A stretch of DNA of 22,168 bases from CBFDBF01 sp050295355 (GTDB lineage: Bacteria; Pseudomonadota; Gammaproteobacteria; Chromatiales; Chromatiaceae): NCBI GenBank assembly GCA_050295355.1, contig JBNKPL010000036.1, positions 1 to 22,168 on the forward strand. Direction: 5' to 3'. The translations under genes were made by a program, and so were the position numbers. Positions 1 to 7,552 of this stretch are shown here, piece by piece (within the stretch, counting starts at the first letter, position 1; every line of letters begins with the position of its first letter). The notes under the pieces were generated by a model. That model did no database searches. It was not told where the DNA came from and saw only the letters and a program-made list of their open reading frames with translations.

Positions 1-1271
1 AGCGCCTTGTCCGCCAAACCGATCAGGTTGTTCAAATTAACCTTGGGGTGATCTTTCGTTCCCGCCATACCAATACTAACGGTGAACTGAACGCCCCCGG
101 GATGCAGGCTTTCCGCGCTGCGGCGCACCTCCTCGGCCAGTTTGTACGCCTTCTTTCGCTTGCGGTTCGGCAACAGGACGGCAAACTCCTCGCCGCCGAA
201 ACGCACCACCATCGCCTCCTGCAACAGCCTTTGCAGCAGCGCCCCAAGCGCCGCCAACACCCGGTCACCCACAAGATGGCCCTGGTTGTCGTTGATCTGT
301 TTAAAGTGATCGATATCGATAATCAACACCCAAAACGGCTGGTTTCCGGGCGCCGCGTACATGGCCTCGCCATTTTCCAGCAGGTAGTGACGGTTGTAGA
401 CCCCAGTGAGGCTATCCCTGGTGGCGAGTTCCTCCATCTTGCTCGCCTGCTGTTCCAGGGCGTCATACTGCTGCTTGATCAACAGCAGGGAGTGGATGCG
501 CGCCATCAGTATCTCTTCCACCAGCGGCTTATGAACAAAATCGTTGGCCCCGGAATGGAACGCCTCTACCTGGGTGCGGATATCTTCGCTGCCAGTAATC
601 ATCAGAACGGGCAACTCCTGGCGGGAATAGCTGTAGCGGGCGCGGATGGCATGCAGCAGGTCACCGCCACTCATCTCCTGGCGTAGCTGGAAGTCGGTAA
701 TCAGGACATCATAGCTACCTTTCGGTTCTACCCCTTCCGTTTTCTCCGTGCTTATTGCACGATGCAATAACGCCAACGCCTCCTCCGCAGATGGTGCATG
801 GGTCACCTTCAAGCCATGACTCTCCATCATGCGTTTGATGACCGTAGCGGCGGTTACGCTGTCCTCCACATAGAGCACGTTCCCCACCAACCCCTTGTTA
901 CGCTGGCTAAAGGCCTTGATGAATTTACCGAAGGCGGGATAGCCCCGCGACTTATCGAAGTAATCGGTAACTCCAGCGGCAAAGCCCTCCTTGAGCAGAC
1001 GCTGATCCGCGTCGCCGGAGATTACGATCAATGGCGTAAAGCTGTGTTCGGCGGAAGCACGCAGGCGGCGGCACAGATCCAGACCATCCATGTCAGGAAG
1101 CATCAGCGCGGTGGTCACCAGATCGTAATCCTCCTGCTGCAGCTGCTTCAGGGCATCAGCACCGTTGGAAACGGCGTCTACCTTGGCGCCTTCAATTACA
1201 TCTTCCGCAATGCTCGCTAAAACCTCCCGCGAGACCTTCGAGCCATCTACGATCATGATGCGTCTTTTCAA
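1..1271 (-). CDS. REC-REC-GGDEF diguanylate cyclase response regulator (3' end outside window)
   Basis: Synthesises cyclic-di-GMP from two GTP; cytoplasmic, PleD-like architecture. The frame is open from 1271 to the window edge (423 codons). REC1 spans about residues 3-120, REC2 about 130-265, GGDEF from about 285. The active-site loop is GGEEF at residues 359-363 and should be functional. No RxxD inhibitory site is visible upstream of it. REC1 looks degenerate: the acid pocket reads VDGS and the phospho-acceptor position is Ala55 (TTALMLPDMDG). REC2 keeps the ED pocket, the Asp in LITDF and the Lys in HKP. I chose a TTG start because an in-frame TGA lies two codons upstream and a GGGGAG Shine-Dalgarno sits six bases before it; the only nearby ATG is five codons in and would cut strand 1. 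It is divergent from suhB. Family call is firm; the C-terminus is unseen. Confidence 0.9.
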   Translation of the reverse strand, partial: MKRRIMIVDGSKVSREVLASIAEDVIEGAKVDAVSNGADALKQLQQEDYDLVTTALMLPDMDGLDLCRRLRASAEHSFTPLIVISGDADQRLLKEGFAAGVTDYFDKSRGYPAFGKFIKAFSQRNKGLVGNVLYVEDSVTAATVIKRMMESHGLKVTHAPSAEEALALLHRAISTEKTEGVEPKGSYDVLITDFQLRQEMSGGDLLHAIRARYSYSRQELPVLMITGSEDIRTQVEAFHSGANDFVHKPLVEEILMARIHSLLLIKQQYDALEQQASKMEELATRDSLTGVYNRHYLLENGEAMYAAPGNQPFWVLIIDIDHFKQINDNQGHLVGDRVLAALGALLQRLLQEAMVVRFGGEEFAVLLPNRKRKKAYKLAEEVRRSAESLHPGGVQFTVSIGMAGTKDHPKVNLNNLIGLADKA

Positions 1272-1610
1272 CGGTCACTCCCCTGTGATGCATTGTGTGC
1301 GGAGCTATAAACAGTATAGAACGCCACACACTGGAACAGTCCCAATTTACAAGGAAGCCGGGGCAAAAGGTAGAGATCTTTTCCTTCATCCCGATAGTGG
1401 CAACAACCAGGGGGAGCTGACATGCGAAGAACCGGAAATCGGCGGGTAAATAAGATTGCCCGCATGTAAAGACGCCCGGACAAGCTCCGTATATAATGGC
1501 GCCCGCGAAACGGATTGCGTTGAAGTCAGAACCTGTGTCTTGGGTGATTTTTGGGATAATCTATTTTTCGCCTGTTATTCAACAACTTATCAGACTGGAT
1601 TTTTATCGCC
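1272..1610. other. Divergent intergenic region between the diguanylate cyclase gene and suhB
   Basis: 339 bases without a convincing gene; short frames here lack family features or overlap gene ends. It should hold promoters for both flanking genes. A perfect TATAAT lies on the plus strand at 1492-1497, without a good -35 partner. A TATACT lies on the minus strand at 1318-1313, facing the cyclase gene. The last 60 bases before suhB are T-rich and contain GATAAT. None of these is strong enough to fix a start site. Confidence 0.4.
1492..1497 (+). promoter_or_regulatory. Possible -10 box upstream of suhB
   Basis: A perfect TATAAT about 115 bases before suhB, directed toward it. The matching -35 region (around AAGACG, 17-18 bases upstream) is poor, so this is only a candidate. 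Confidence 0.25.
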
Positions 1611-2408
1611 ATGCATCCCATGATCAATATTGCAGTACGCGCCGCCCGCGGCGCCGGCAATGTCCTGCTCCGCTACTATGACCGCGTGGACACCCTGACG
1701 GTCACCGCCAAGGGCAAAAACGAGTTCGTCTCCGAGGTGGACCGTGCGGCGGAGCAGGTGATTATAGAGACCCTGCGCAACGCCTATCCGAACCATGCCA
1801 TCCTGGCCGAGGAGAGCGGCCGCTCGGAGGGTAACGAGTACCAGTGGGTTATCGATCCCCTGGACGGCACCACCAACTACCTGCACGGGTTCCCCCAGTT
1901 CTCCGTATCCATCGCCCTCAAGCACAAAGGCGTGCTGGAGCACGGTCTGGTTTACGATCCCCTGCGGGAAGAGATGTTCACCGCCAGCCGGGGTTCCGGC
2001 GCCTTTCTCAATGACCGCCGGATTCGGGTCAGCCCGCGCAAGGGGCTGGACGGCGCCCTGCTCGGCACCGGCTTTCCCTATCGCGACTATGGTCATATGG
2101 ATGCCTACATGGCCCTGTTCCGGCAGCTGATGCAGGAGACCGCCGGCATCCGGCGTCCCGGTTCCGCCGCCCTGGACCTGGCCTATGTGGCCGCCGGCCG
2201 CCTGGACGGTTTCTGGGAGTTCGGCCTCTCGGAGTGGGATATGGCGGCAGGCGCCCTGCTGGTCCGGGAGGCGGGCGGAACCGTCAGCGACCTGTCCGGC
2301 GGCGACCGTTTTCTGGAGAGCGGCAATGTGGTGGCCGGCGGGCTCAAGGTCCATGGCGCCCTGTTGAGCGCCATGCGGCCGCATCTTTCGGACAAGCTGC
2401 GTTTCTAG
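1611..2408 (+). CDS. suhB: Inositol-1-monophosphatase SuhB
   Basis: Mg-dependent phosphatase of the inositol monophosphatase family. In Enterobacteria SuhB also binds RNA polymerase/NusA and takes part in rRNA antitermination complexes. The 265-residue protein starts MHPMINIAVRAARGAGN, nearly the same as E. coli SuhB, which fixes the ATG. Metal and catalytic residues are visible: Glu67 in AEES, Asp82 and Asp85 in WVIDPLDGTTN, and Asp210 in EWDMAAG. Length equals the family norm. It leads a plus-strand group of three genes; the next begins 23 bases downstream. None of its usual enteric neighbours (trmJ, iscRSUA) is adjacent here; iscR lies about 6.5 kb away on the other strand. Confidence 0.97.
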   Translation: MHPMINIAVRAARGAGNVLLRYYDRVDTLTVTAKGKNEFVSEVDRAAEQVIIETLRNAYPNHAILAEESGRSEGNEYQWVIDPLDGTTNYLHGFPQFSVSIALKHKGVLEHGLVYDPLREEMFTASRGSGAFLNDRRIRVSPRKGLDGALLGTGFPYRDYGHMDAYMALFRQLMQETAGIRRPGSAALDLAYVAAGRLDGFWEFGLSEWDMAAGALLVREAGGTVSDLSGGDRFLESGNVVAGGLKVHGALLSAMRPHLSDKLRF

Positions 2409-2431
2409 CGGACGCTATCCGCCGGGTACCC

Positions 2432-2941
2432 ATGAGCTGGATACTCCCCGAAAAGAGCCTTGCCCTGTTCTTCGCGCTGGCGGCGTTGCTGCCCACGCTC
2501 CCGGCCACAGCGGAGCCGTCCCCCTATGTCACCTACCAGAGCAGCCTCCCCTTCGAGCAGGTAATGGAGGACCTGCAGATGGCCATTGCCGACAAGGGGT
2601 TTCACATCAACAAAATCATGCACCTGGACCGTATGTGGGAACGAAACCGTAAGGATGGCGATACTGACAAGCCCATGTTCCTGCACGCAAAATCCATCGA
2701 TTTCTGCAGTGCCGTCCTGTCCCGGCGCATGACCGAGGAGAACCCGCAGCGCATCGTGAACTGCCCTTTCATCATCTCCGTCCATGTACTGGCCGCGGAA
2801 CCGGAAACCACCTATATCACGCACCGCCGGCTGACCCTGGGGGATGACTCGGCGGCGACGCGGGACGCCGCCGCCATGCTGGAATCCCTGGGCGAGGTGG
2901 CCGTCAAGGGCTATCTGAACAGCGACATGGGCGATTTCTAA
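2432..2941 (+). CDS. Exported DUF302-like protein
   Basis: 169-residue protein with an N-terminal signal peptide: a short charged start, a hydrophobic stretch at about residues 9-24 rich in Leu, Ala and Phe, and a likely cleavage after Ala-Thr-Ala. It probably acts in the periplasm. The mature part resembles DUF302: an N-terminal helix-type region (FEQVMEDLQMAIADKGFHI), then a segment with one Cys in DFCSAVL and another in IVNCPF, followed by a hydrophobic strand. DUF302 proteins are small and of unknown function, common in sulfur- and iron-metabolising bacteria. It lies 23 bases after suhB and is probably co-transcribed. A longer upstream frame overlaps suhB, but the signal peptide supports this ATG. 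The ribosome binding site is weak, which may mean coupling to suhB. The DUF302 assignment is by eye. Confidence 0.75.
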   Translation: MSWILPEKSLALFFALAALLPTLPATAEPSPYVTYQSSLPFEQVMEDLQMAIADKGFHINKIMHLDRMWERNRKDGDTDKPMFLHAKSIDFCSAVLSRRMTEENPQRIVNCPFIISVHVLAAEPETTYITHRRLTLGDDSAATRDAAAMLESLGEVAVKGYLNSDMGDF

Positions 2942-3005
2942 GACTAAAGTTCGCCTCCTCCCGGTCGTTAACCCAGTTGAACGGAACAACGGGAGAGAAC
3001 CCAAG

Positions 3006-3263
3006 ATGCCAAATCAGAAAGCGATTCCTGCCACTATGAGCCACCGCGCCCTGGAGATGGTGATGCGCGGCGTGCTGGAGAATATGAGCGAGATATCGCT
3101 GGAGGCCGGATTTTCCCCCACCGACGGCGGATTCGAGATCATTGAGATCGTCCCGGAGCGCCCGGCGACCCGTCCCATGTGGAAAGCGGAAACTGAACGC
3201 GCCGATGAGGAAATAACGGGTGAAGTACTCGATTTCCCCAATCTTCTCAGGGCCGTGGGATAG
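3006..3263 (+). CDS. Small hypothetical protein, 85 residues
   Basis: I do not recognise this protein. It is acidic and soluble, with no signal peptide, membrane segment or cysteine. The N-terminal half (residues 12-40) looks helical; it is followed by a possible strand (FEIIEIVPE) and a charged tail. A GGGAGAG Shine-Dalgarno lies about eight bases before the ATG, which supports translation. It follows the DUF302-like gene by 64 bases in the same direction. Its stop lies three bases before the left end of an inverted-repeat element, so it is the last gene of the suhB group. It could be a lineage-restricted small protein. Confidence 0.6.
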   Translation: MPNQKAIPATMSHRALEMVMRGVLENMSEISLEAGFSPTDGGFEIIEIVPERPATRPMWKAETERADEEITGEVLDFPNLLRAVG

Positions 3264-3266
3264 GAC

Positions 3267-3528
3267 CTAGCCCGAATATTGCACCAGCCGAACGCCGCCT
3301 GCCGCGCAGGTTGTTGAAGATGCGATGGAAATCATGGCTTTTCAGGTAAATCAGAAGTGAACCCTTTGTACCCGGCGTCGTTCTATCCCGATTCCAGCGG
3401 TTTCTCGCTCGTTGTGGCTTGGTTTTCACTCAAGAGATAGCCACCGCTATCTCTTTCGCTCCAAACTGGCGCCACAACGGCTGCGAAATCCGCCGGCTCT
3501 CGGGATGCTGGTGCAAGATCCGGGCTAG
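3267..3528. repeat. MITE-like inverted-repeat element at convergent junction
   Basis: A 262-bp structure bounded by 22-bp inverted repeats (3267-3288 and 3507-3528) that differ at only two positions and each end in CTAG. Inside is a second pair of imperfect arms (3385-3418 and 3471-3506, sharing ATCCCGA, GCGG and CGTTGTGGC in order), and at the centre a perfect 10-bp stem with a 4-base loop (3432-3455). The left half has 96 extra bases between outer and inner arms, with no counterpart on the right. There is no coding frame for a transposase. The right end contains the TAG stop of the acyl-CoA ligase gene. CTAG is usually rare in proteobacterial DNA and matches the YTAR target of IS5-group elements, so the flanking CTAGs may be target duplications (inference). 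It could also serve as a bidirectional terminator. Confidence 0.7.
3432..3455. repeat. Perfect 10-bp hairpin at the centre of the element
   Basis: AAGAGATAGC and GCTATCTCTT pair perfectly around a CACC loop. No T-run follows on either strand, so it is not a classical Rho-independent terminator, although it lies between two convergent genes. Confidence 0.75.
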
Positions 3529-5111
3529 CCTTCGCTGTCGATCCCCCGCTCCAGCTCCCCCGCCCTTCGCAACTCCCGTTTCAGGATCTTTCCCGCCGCG
3601 TTCTTCGGCAGCGCCTCGCGCACCACCACCCGGCGCGGCACTTCGTGACGTCCCAGGTTGTCGCGGCAGAAGGCCCGCACCTCGGCGCTGGTAACCTGCT
3701 CGCCCTCTTTCGGCACCACATGGGCCACCGGGATCTCGCCATGCAGTTTGTCCGGCTCCCCCACTACCGCCGCCTCCGCCAGTTGCGGATGGCGATAGAG
3801 CACCTCTTCGATCATGCGCGGATAGACGTTCATGCCGTTGACGATGATCATGTCCTTCTTGCGGTCCACGATGTAGAGATAACCGTCCTCATCCAGATAG
3901 CCGAGGTCGCCGGTCCGTACCCACTCCCCGAAAAAGCTCTCCGCCGTGGCCTCGGGCAGATTCCAGTAGCCCTTCATGACATTGGGACCGCGCACGCAGA
4001 TCTCGCCGATCTCACCCTGGGGCATTCTCCCGCCCTCGTCGTCACAGATCTCGAACTCCACATCGGGCACCGCCAGTCCCACGGAGGCGGGCTTGCGCTC
4101 TCCACCGATGGGGTTGACGCAGGTGACCGGGGAGCACTCGGTAGGTCCGTCCCCCTCGTGGATAGGAATGCCGAACCGCTCTTCGAACCGGCGCATCACC
4201 TCCACGGGCATGGCGGCCCCGCCGGAGACGCCGTAACGCACCGTACTCCAGTGGGCCACCTGCTCGTCCGTCAACCGCAGCAAAACGCTGTACATACTGG
4301 GCACGCCGAGGAATACCGTGGCGCCCACCGCGGCGATGGTCTCTGAAACCAGGGCGGGATCGAACTTGGGAACCGGGGCGAAACTGATCCCGTGCAGCAG
4401 GGGTGTGAGCATACCCACGGTGGCGGCAAAGGAGTGGAACATGGGCAGCACCACCAGCAGGCGGTCCTCGCCGGGCCGCAACTGCAGGGCCGCAACCACG
4501 CTGCGCGTATTGGAGACCAGGTTGTGGTGGGTCAGCATGGCCCCTTTGGGATGGCCTGTGGTGCCGGAGGTATAGAGGATCGCGGCCAGGTCCTGTTTCG
4601 GGTCCAGCCCAGGCAGCGGTGGTTCACCCGCCGCGTCGCCGAACGACTCATAGGCGGGATCATCCGGGAAGGCGTCCGATCCGCCGATGGAGACGGCAAA
4701 CTCCAGCGCACCCAATTCGCCCCGGAAGGCGGCCACATTTTGCTCCAGCAACTGATGGTAGAACAGCGCCTTCACCCCGGCATCCTGCAGGATGTAGCGG
4801 ATCTCCTTGGGGTTGAGCAGCAGATTGACCGGCACCACCACCGCGCCCGCCTTGACGATGCCGCAGTAGATGATGGCGAAGGCGTCGGAGTTAATGCAGT
4901 AGAGCCCCACCCGCTCGCCCTTGCGGATGCCCCGCTCCGCCAGCGCGGCGGCGATACGGTCGGAGGCGCTATCCACCTCCCTGAAACTCACCGAGCGATC
5001 GGGGAAAAGGACTACCGGGTTGTCGTTGCAGGTTTGGGCGGTCTGGCGGAGAAGATCGGGAATGGAAATCATGGCGGACAAATCGTTTTTCGTTATGGAT
5101 TCATGGGCCAT
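3525..5111 (-). CDS. AMP-forming acyl-CoA synthetase (long/medium-chain fatty acid ligase-like)
   Basis: 528-residue member of the ANL superfamily that activates a carboxylic acid, probably a fatty acid, with ATP and CoA; cytoplasmic or membrane-associated. Visible motifs in order: the phosphate loop YTSGTTGHPKG (180-190), GDGPTE (320-325), the TGD triad (400-402), the hinge region VDRKKDMIIVNG (415-426) and the catalytic Lys508 in PKNAAGKILKREL. The motif usually written YGxTE has Asp321 instead of Tyr. The start overlaps the stop of the TerB-domain gene by one base (TAATG), with AGGA six bases upstream, so translation is probably coupled. A second possible start is Met14. It is the last gene of the hemN operon, and its TAG stop lies in the terminal repeat of the downstream element. 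The exact substrate cannot be read from the sequence. Confidence 0.93.
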   Translation of the reverse strand: MAHESITKNDLSAMISIPDLLRQTAQTCNDNPVVLFPDRSVSFREVDSASDRIAAALAERGIRKGERVGLYCINSDAFAIIYCGIVKAGAVVVPVNLLLNPKEIRYILQDAGVKALFYHQLLEQNVAAFRGELGALEFAVSIGGSDAFPDDPAYESFGDAAGEPPLPGLDPKQDLAAILYTSGTTGHPKGAMLTHHNLVSNTRSVVAALQLRPGEDRLLVVLPMFHSFAATVGMLTPLLHGISFAPVPKFDPALVSETIAAVGATVFLGVPSMYSVLLRLTDEQVAHWSTVRYGVSGGAAMPVEVMRRFEERFGIPIHEGDGPTECSPVTCVNPIGGERKPASVGLAVPDVEFEICDDEGGRMPQGEIGEICVRGPNVMKGYWNLPEATAESFFGEWVRTGDLGYLDEDGYLYIVDRKKDMIIVNGMNVYPRMIEEVLYRHPQLAEAAVVGEPDKLHGEIPVAHVVPKEGEQVTSAEVRAFCRDNLGRHEVPRRVVVREALPKNAAGKILKRELRRAGELERGIDSEG

Positions 5112-6079
5112 TATGAATCCTGCATCAGCTCATGCAACAGGGCCGAAGCGCGATCGGATGGGATATCCAGGGTAGCGGCGATGGCCATCAACAGATCCAG
5201 CTCCGAATCCCCCTCCTCGCCATCCGCCATCATCACCAGGGCGCCGGCGCGCAGGATCATCTCCTTCTCCTCCTCCGGGATCCACTCCCGGACATGCTCC
5301 AGATAGGTGATGGGGGTATGATCGCTGGCCAACGCCGCCTCCACCACCCGCTGCACCTCCTCAAGCGCCAACACCTCATCCGTGAGCTGCTGATGCAGTT
5401 GGGCGATCATCTCCACCTCGGACGGCTCCACCTTGCCATCCACCGCGGCCATGTGCGCCATCACCTCGAGGATCCCCCAGTTGACCTCCTCCTCGACCAG
5501 ATCAATGTGCTTCTGTTCACTCGCCACCGGGCCGCGCAGAGTGTAACCCAGCCCCAGCAGGCCGAATGCGAGAACAGCGGCATGGATCCAGCCAAAACCG
5601 GGTTTACGGTTCTCGGACAAGAGGATGATGTCGTCCGGGATTTCAAATCCGGCCTCCGCGAACAGCTCCCGGGTTCCCGCATCAATGCGCTTTATCCCTT
5701 TTTCAACGGTCCCCTTGAAAACCGACGGTTTCATGGTGATACAGAAACCGTTGGCGGCGTTGCACACTTCGCCCTCTGTAGTGCGCTCGATATAAAGCCT
5801 GAGTTCAACCTTCTCTCCCCCCAGCGCCGCGGCCGCCTTAGGGGCGCTGGTCACGGGAAAAATCACCCGGCTGACCGAACCCTCCGCATCCCGCTCCACC
5901 ATGTAGGTCCCCTGGGGGGTGGCGTGTTTGACGGTCAGATAGCGGGCGCCGCCGACGCCTTGCGCCTCCACCTCATCCACGGTGAATTCGGCCAGCTCAC
6001 TGTGGACAAAGTTGTCTCTCAGCCCGTCGAAACCGATCCATGCCGTCAGCAGAAAAATGACCACCAGAATGGGACGCAT
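5111..6079 (-). CDS. Membrane-anchored TerB-like domain protein
   Basis: 322 residues. An N-terminal hydrophobic segment (about 4-17) acts as signal anchor. A region of about 140 residues (22-160), probably periplasmic, contains a Cys pair (VCNAANGFC, 106 and 113). A second membrane segment lies at 162-181. The C-terminal cytoplasmic domain (about 200-318) is helical and TerB/DjlA-N-like, with two acidic loops, DGKVEPSE (214-221) and DGEEGDSE (286-293), the pattern expected for the metal-binding repeats of TerB. TerB domains occur in tellurite-resistance and DjlA-type chaperone systems; the role here is unknown. The gene lies 15 bases after hemN and overlaps the acyl-CoA ligase start by one base, so the three form an operon. 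The periplasmic part is not recognised. Confidence 0.8.
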   Translation of the reverse strand: MRPILVVIFLLTAWIGFDGLRDNFVHSELAEFTVDEVEAQGVGGARYLTVKHATPQGTYMVERDAEGSVSRVIFPVTSAPKAAAALGGEKVELRLYIERTTEGEVCNAANGFCITMKPSVFKGTVEKGIKRIDAGTRELFAEAGFEIPDDIILLSENRKPGFGWIHAAVLAFGLLGLGYTLRGPVASEQKHIDLVEEEVNWGILEVMAHMAAVDGKVEPSEVEMIAQLHQQLTDEVLALEEVQRVVEAALASDHTPITYLEHVREWIPEEEKEMILRAGALVMMADGEEGDSELDLLMAIAATLDIPSDRASALLHELMQDS

Positions 6080-6094
6080 AACGTTATCGAGATC

Positions 6095-7480
6095 CTAAAT
6101 CACGCGGGAGAAGTTTTTCTGCTCCTTCTTCGCCGCCAGGTATTTATCGAAGGTCATACAGATGTTACGGATCAGCAGCCGTCCGCGCGGCTGCACCCGG
6201 ATACCGCGCTCGCTCAAGGTCAGCAGGCCATCCGCCTGCATGGACTTCAACCCTTCCAGCTCGGATGCGAAGTACTCTTTGCAAGCAATCCCCCAGCGGC
6301 TGTCCACGGCGGCGAAATCGAGGGTGAAGTGGCAGATCAGGCGGGTGATCACATCGCGCCGGATCTCATCGTCGCGGTCCAGTTCGATGCCGCGGAAGAT
6401 GGGCAGCCGGCCGGCGTCGATCTGTTCATAATACTCGTCGGGGGTGCGCACATTCTGGCTATAGGTCGCCCCCACCATGCCGATGGAGGTCACCCCCATG
6501 GCCACCAGGTCACAGTCGGCGTGGGTGGAGTAGCCCTGGAAGTTGCGGTACAGGGTGCCGTCGCGCTGGGCGACGGCCAGCTCATCGTCGGGCCGGGCGA
6601 AATGGTCCATGCCGATGAAGACATAACCCGCCGCGGTGAGACGGTCGATGGTCATTTTCAGGATATCCAGCTTCTCCTGGGGCGACGGCAGGTCCTCTTC
6701 GTTGATGCGCCGCTGGGGCATGAACAGCTGGGGCAGATGGGCGTAGTTGAACACCGACAGGCGGTCCGGTCCCACCTCAATGATCCGCTCCAGGGTGCGG
6801 CTGAAGCTCTCCACGGTCTGGAAGGAGAGGCCGTAGATCAGGTCGATGCTGATGGAGCGGAAACCCTCATCGCGGGCCGCCTGCAGCACCGTCATGGTCT
6901 GCTCTTCGGTCTGCACGCGATTGACCGCCTTCTGCACCTTTTCGTCGAAGTCCTGCACCCCGAGGCTAAGCCGGTTGAAGCCGATCTCCCGCAGCAGGGC
7001 GATGGTTTCCCGGGTCGCCTCCCGGGGATCGATCTCTATGGAGTACTCGCCGCTGTCGTCGTCGGCCAGGTTGAAATGTTCCCCGGTCACCCGCATCAGC
7101 TCGCGCATCTCGTCGTGGCTGATGAAGGTGGGTGTGCCGCCGCCCCAGTGCAGTTGCTCCACCTTGCGGCTGCGGTCGAACAGCGCGCCCTGCATGGCGA
7201 TCTCTTGATACAGCCGCTGCAGATAGGGCGCGGCCATGGCTCGGTCCTTGGTCACCACCTTGTTGCAGGCGCAGTAGAAGCAGACGGTGTCGCAGAACGG
7301 GATGTGTAGATAGAGTGACAGCGGACGGCCGCTGGCGTTGGTCTCCGCCGCCACCTGCCGATACTGCTGCTCCCCAAACTGCTCATGAAACTGGGGCGCC
7401 GTGGGATAGGAGGTGTAGCGCGGCCCCGCGTAGTCATATTTTTCTATCAGGGCCTGATCGAATACCAGGGATTGGTCCAT
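6095..7480 (-). CDS. hemN: Oxygen-independent coproporphyrinogen III oxidase
   Basis: Radical SAM enzyme that oxidatively decarboxylates coproporphyrinogen III to protoporphyrinogen IX without oxygen, a late heme-synthesis step; cytoplasmic. 461 residues against 457 in E. coli. The Fe-S/SAM cysteines are Cys63, Cys67 and Cys70, followed by Cys72, in PFCDTVCFYCAC, the arrangement of genuine HemN rather than the HemW paralogue. The GGGTPT SAM-binding motif follows, as does ESIEIDPRE-like sequence (YSIEIDPRE). The N-terminal YAGPRYTSYPTA is also typical of HemN. The ATG has AGGAG eight bases upstream. It lies 72 bases after prmB on the same strand and leads into the TerB-domain and acyl-CoA ligase genes. 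I see no clear FNR box in the short upstream gap. Confidence 0.97.
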   Translation of the reverse strand: MDQSLVFDQALIEKYDYAGPRYTSYPTAPQFHEQFGEQQYRQVAAETNASGRPLSLYLHIPFCDTVCFYCACNKVVTKDRAMAAPYLQRLYQEIAMQGALFDRSRKVEQLHWGGGTPTFISHDEMRELMRVTGEHFNLADDDSGEYSIEIDPREATRETIALLREIGFNRLSLGVQDFDEKVQKAVNRVQTEEQTMTVLQAARDEGFRSISIDLIYGLSFQTVESFSRTLERIIEVGPDRLSVFNYAHLPQLFMPQRRINEEDLPSPQEKLDILKMTIDRLTAAGYVFIGMDHFARPDDELAVAQRDGTLYRNFQGYSTHADCDLVAMGVTSIGMVGATYSQNVRTPDEYYEQIDAGRLPIFRGIELDRDDEIRRDVITRLICHFTLDFAAVDSRWGIACKEYFASELEGLKSMQADGLLTLSERGIRVQPRGRLLIRNICMTFDKYLAAKKEQKNFSRVI

Positions 7481-7552
7481 AGTGATTTACTCCTGCGGCC
7501 CGGCCAAGTCTGCATACACTGCGGGGGTACGGCCCCTCTGAATCCACATTCT

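Noticed and set aside
1590..2384. A 264-codon minus-strand frame opposite suhB
   Set aside because: suhB on the plus strand matches its family from end to end; the antisense frame is a composition shadow.
4392..5306. A 304-codon plus-strand frame opposite the acyl-CoA ligase
   Set aside because: No recognisable domain; it spans the ligase/TerB junction, which is explained by two well-supported minus-strand genes.
5132..7309. A 725-codon plus-strand open frame antisense to hemN and the TerB gene
   Set aside because: It is His-, Gln- and Leu-rich low-complexity translation with no domain, and lies opposite two genes with clear family motifs. Long antisense frames are common in high-G+C DNA.
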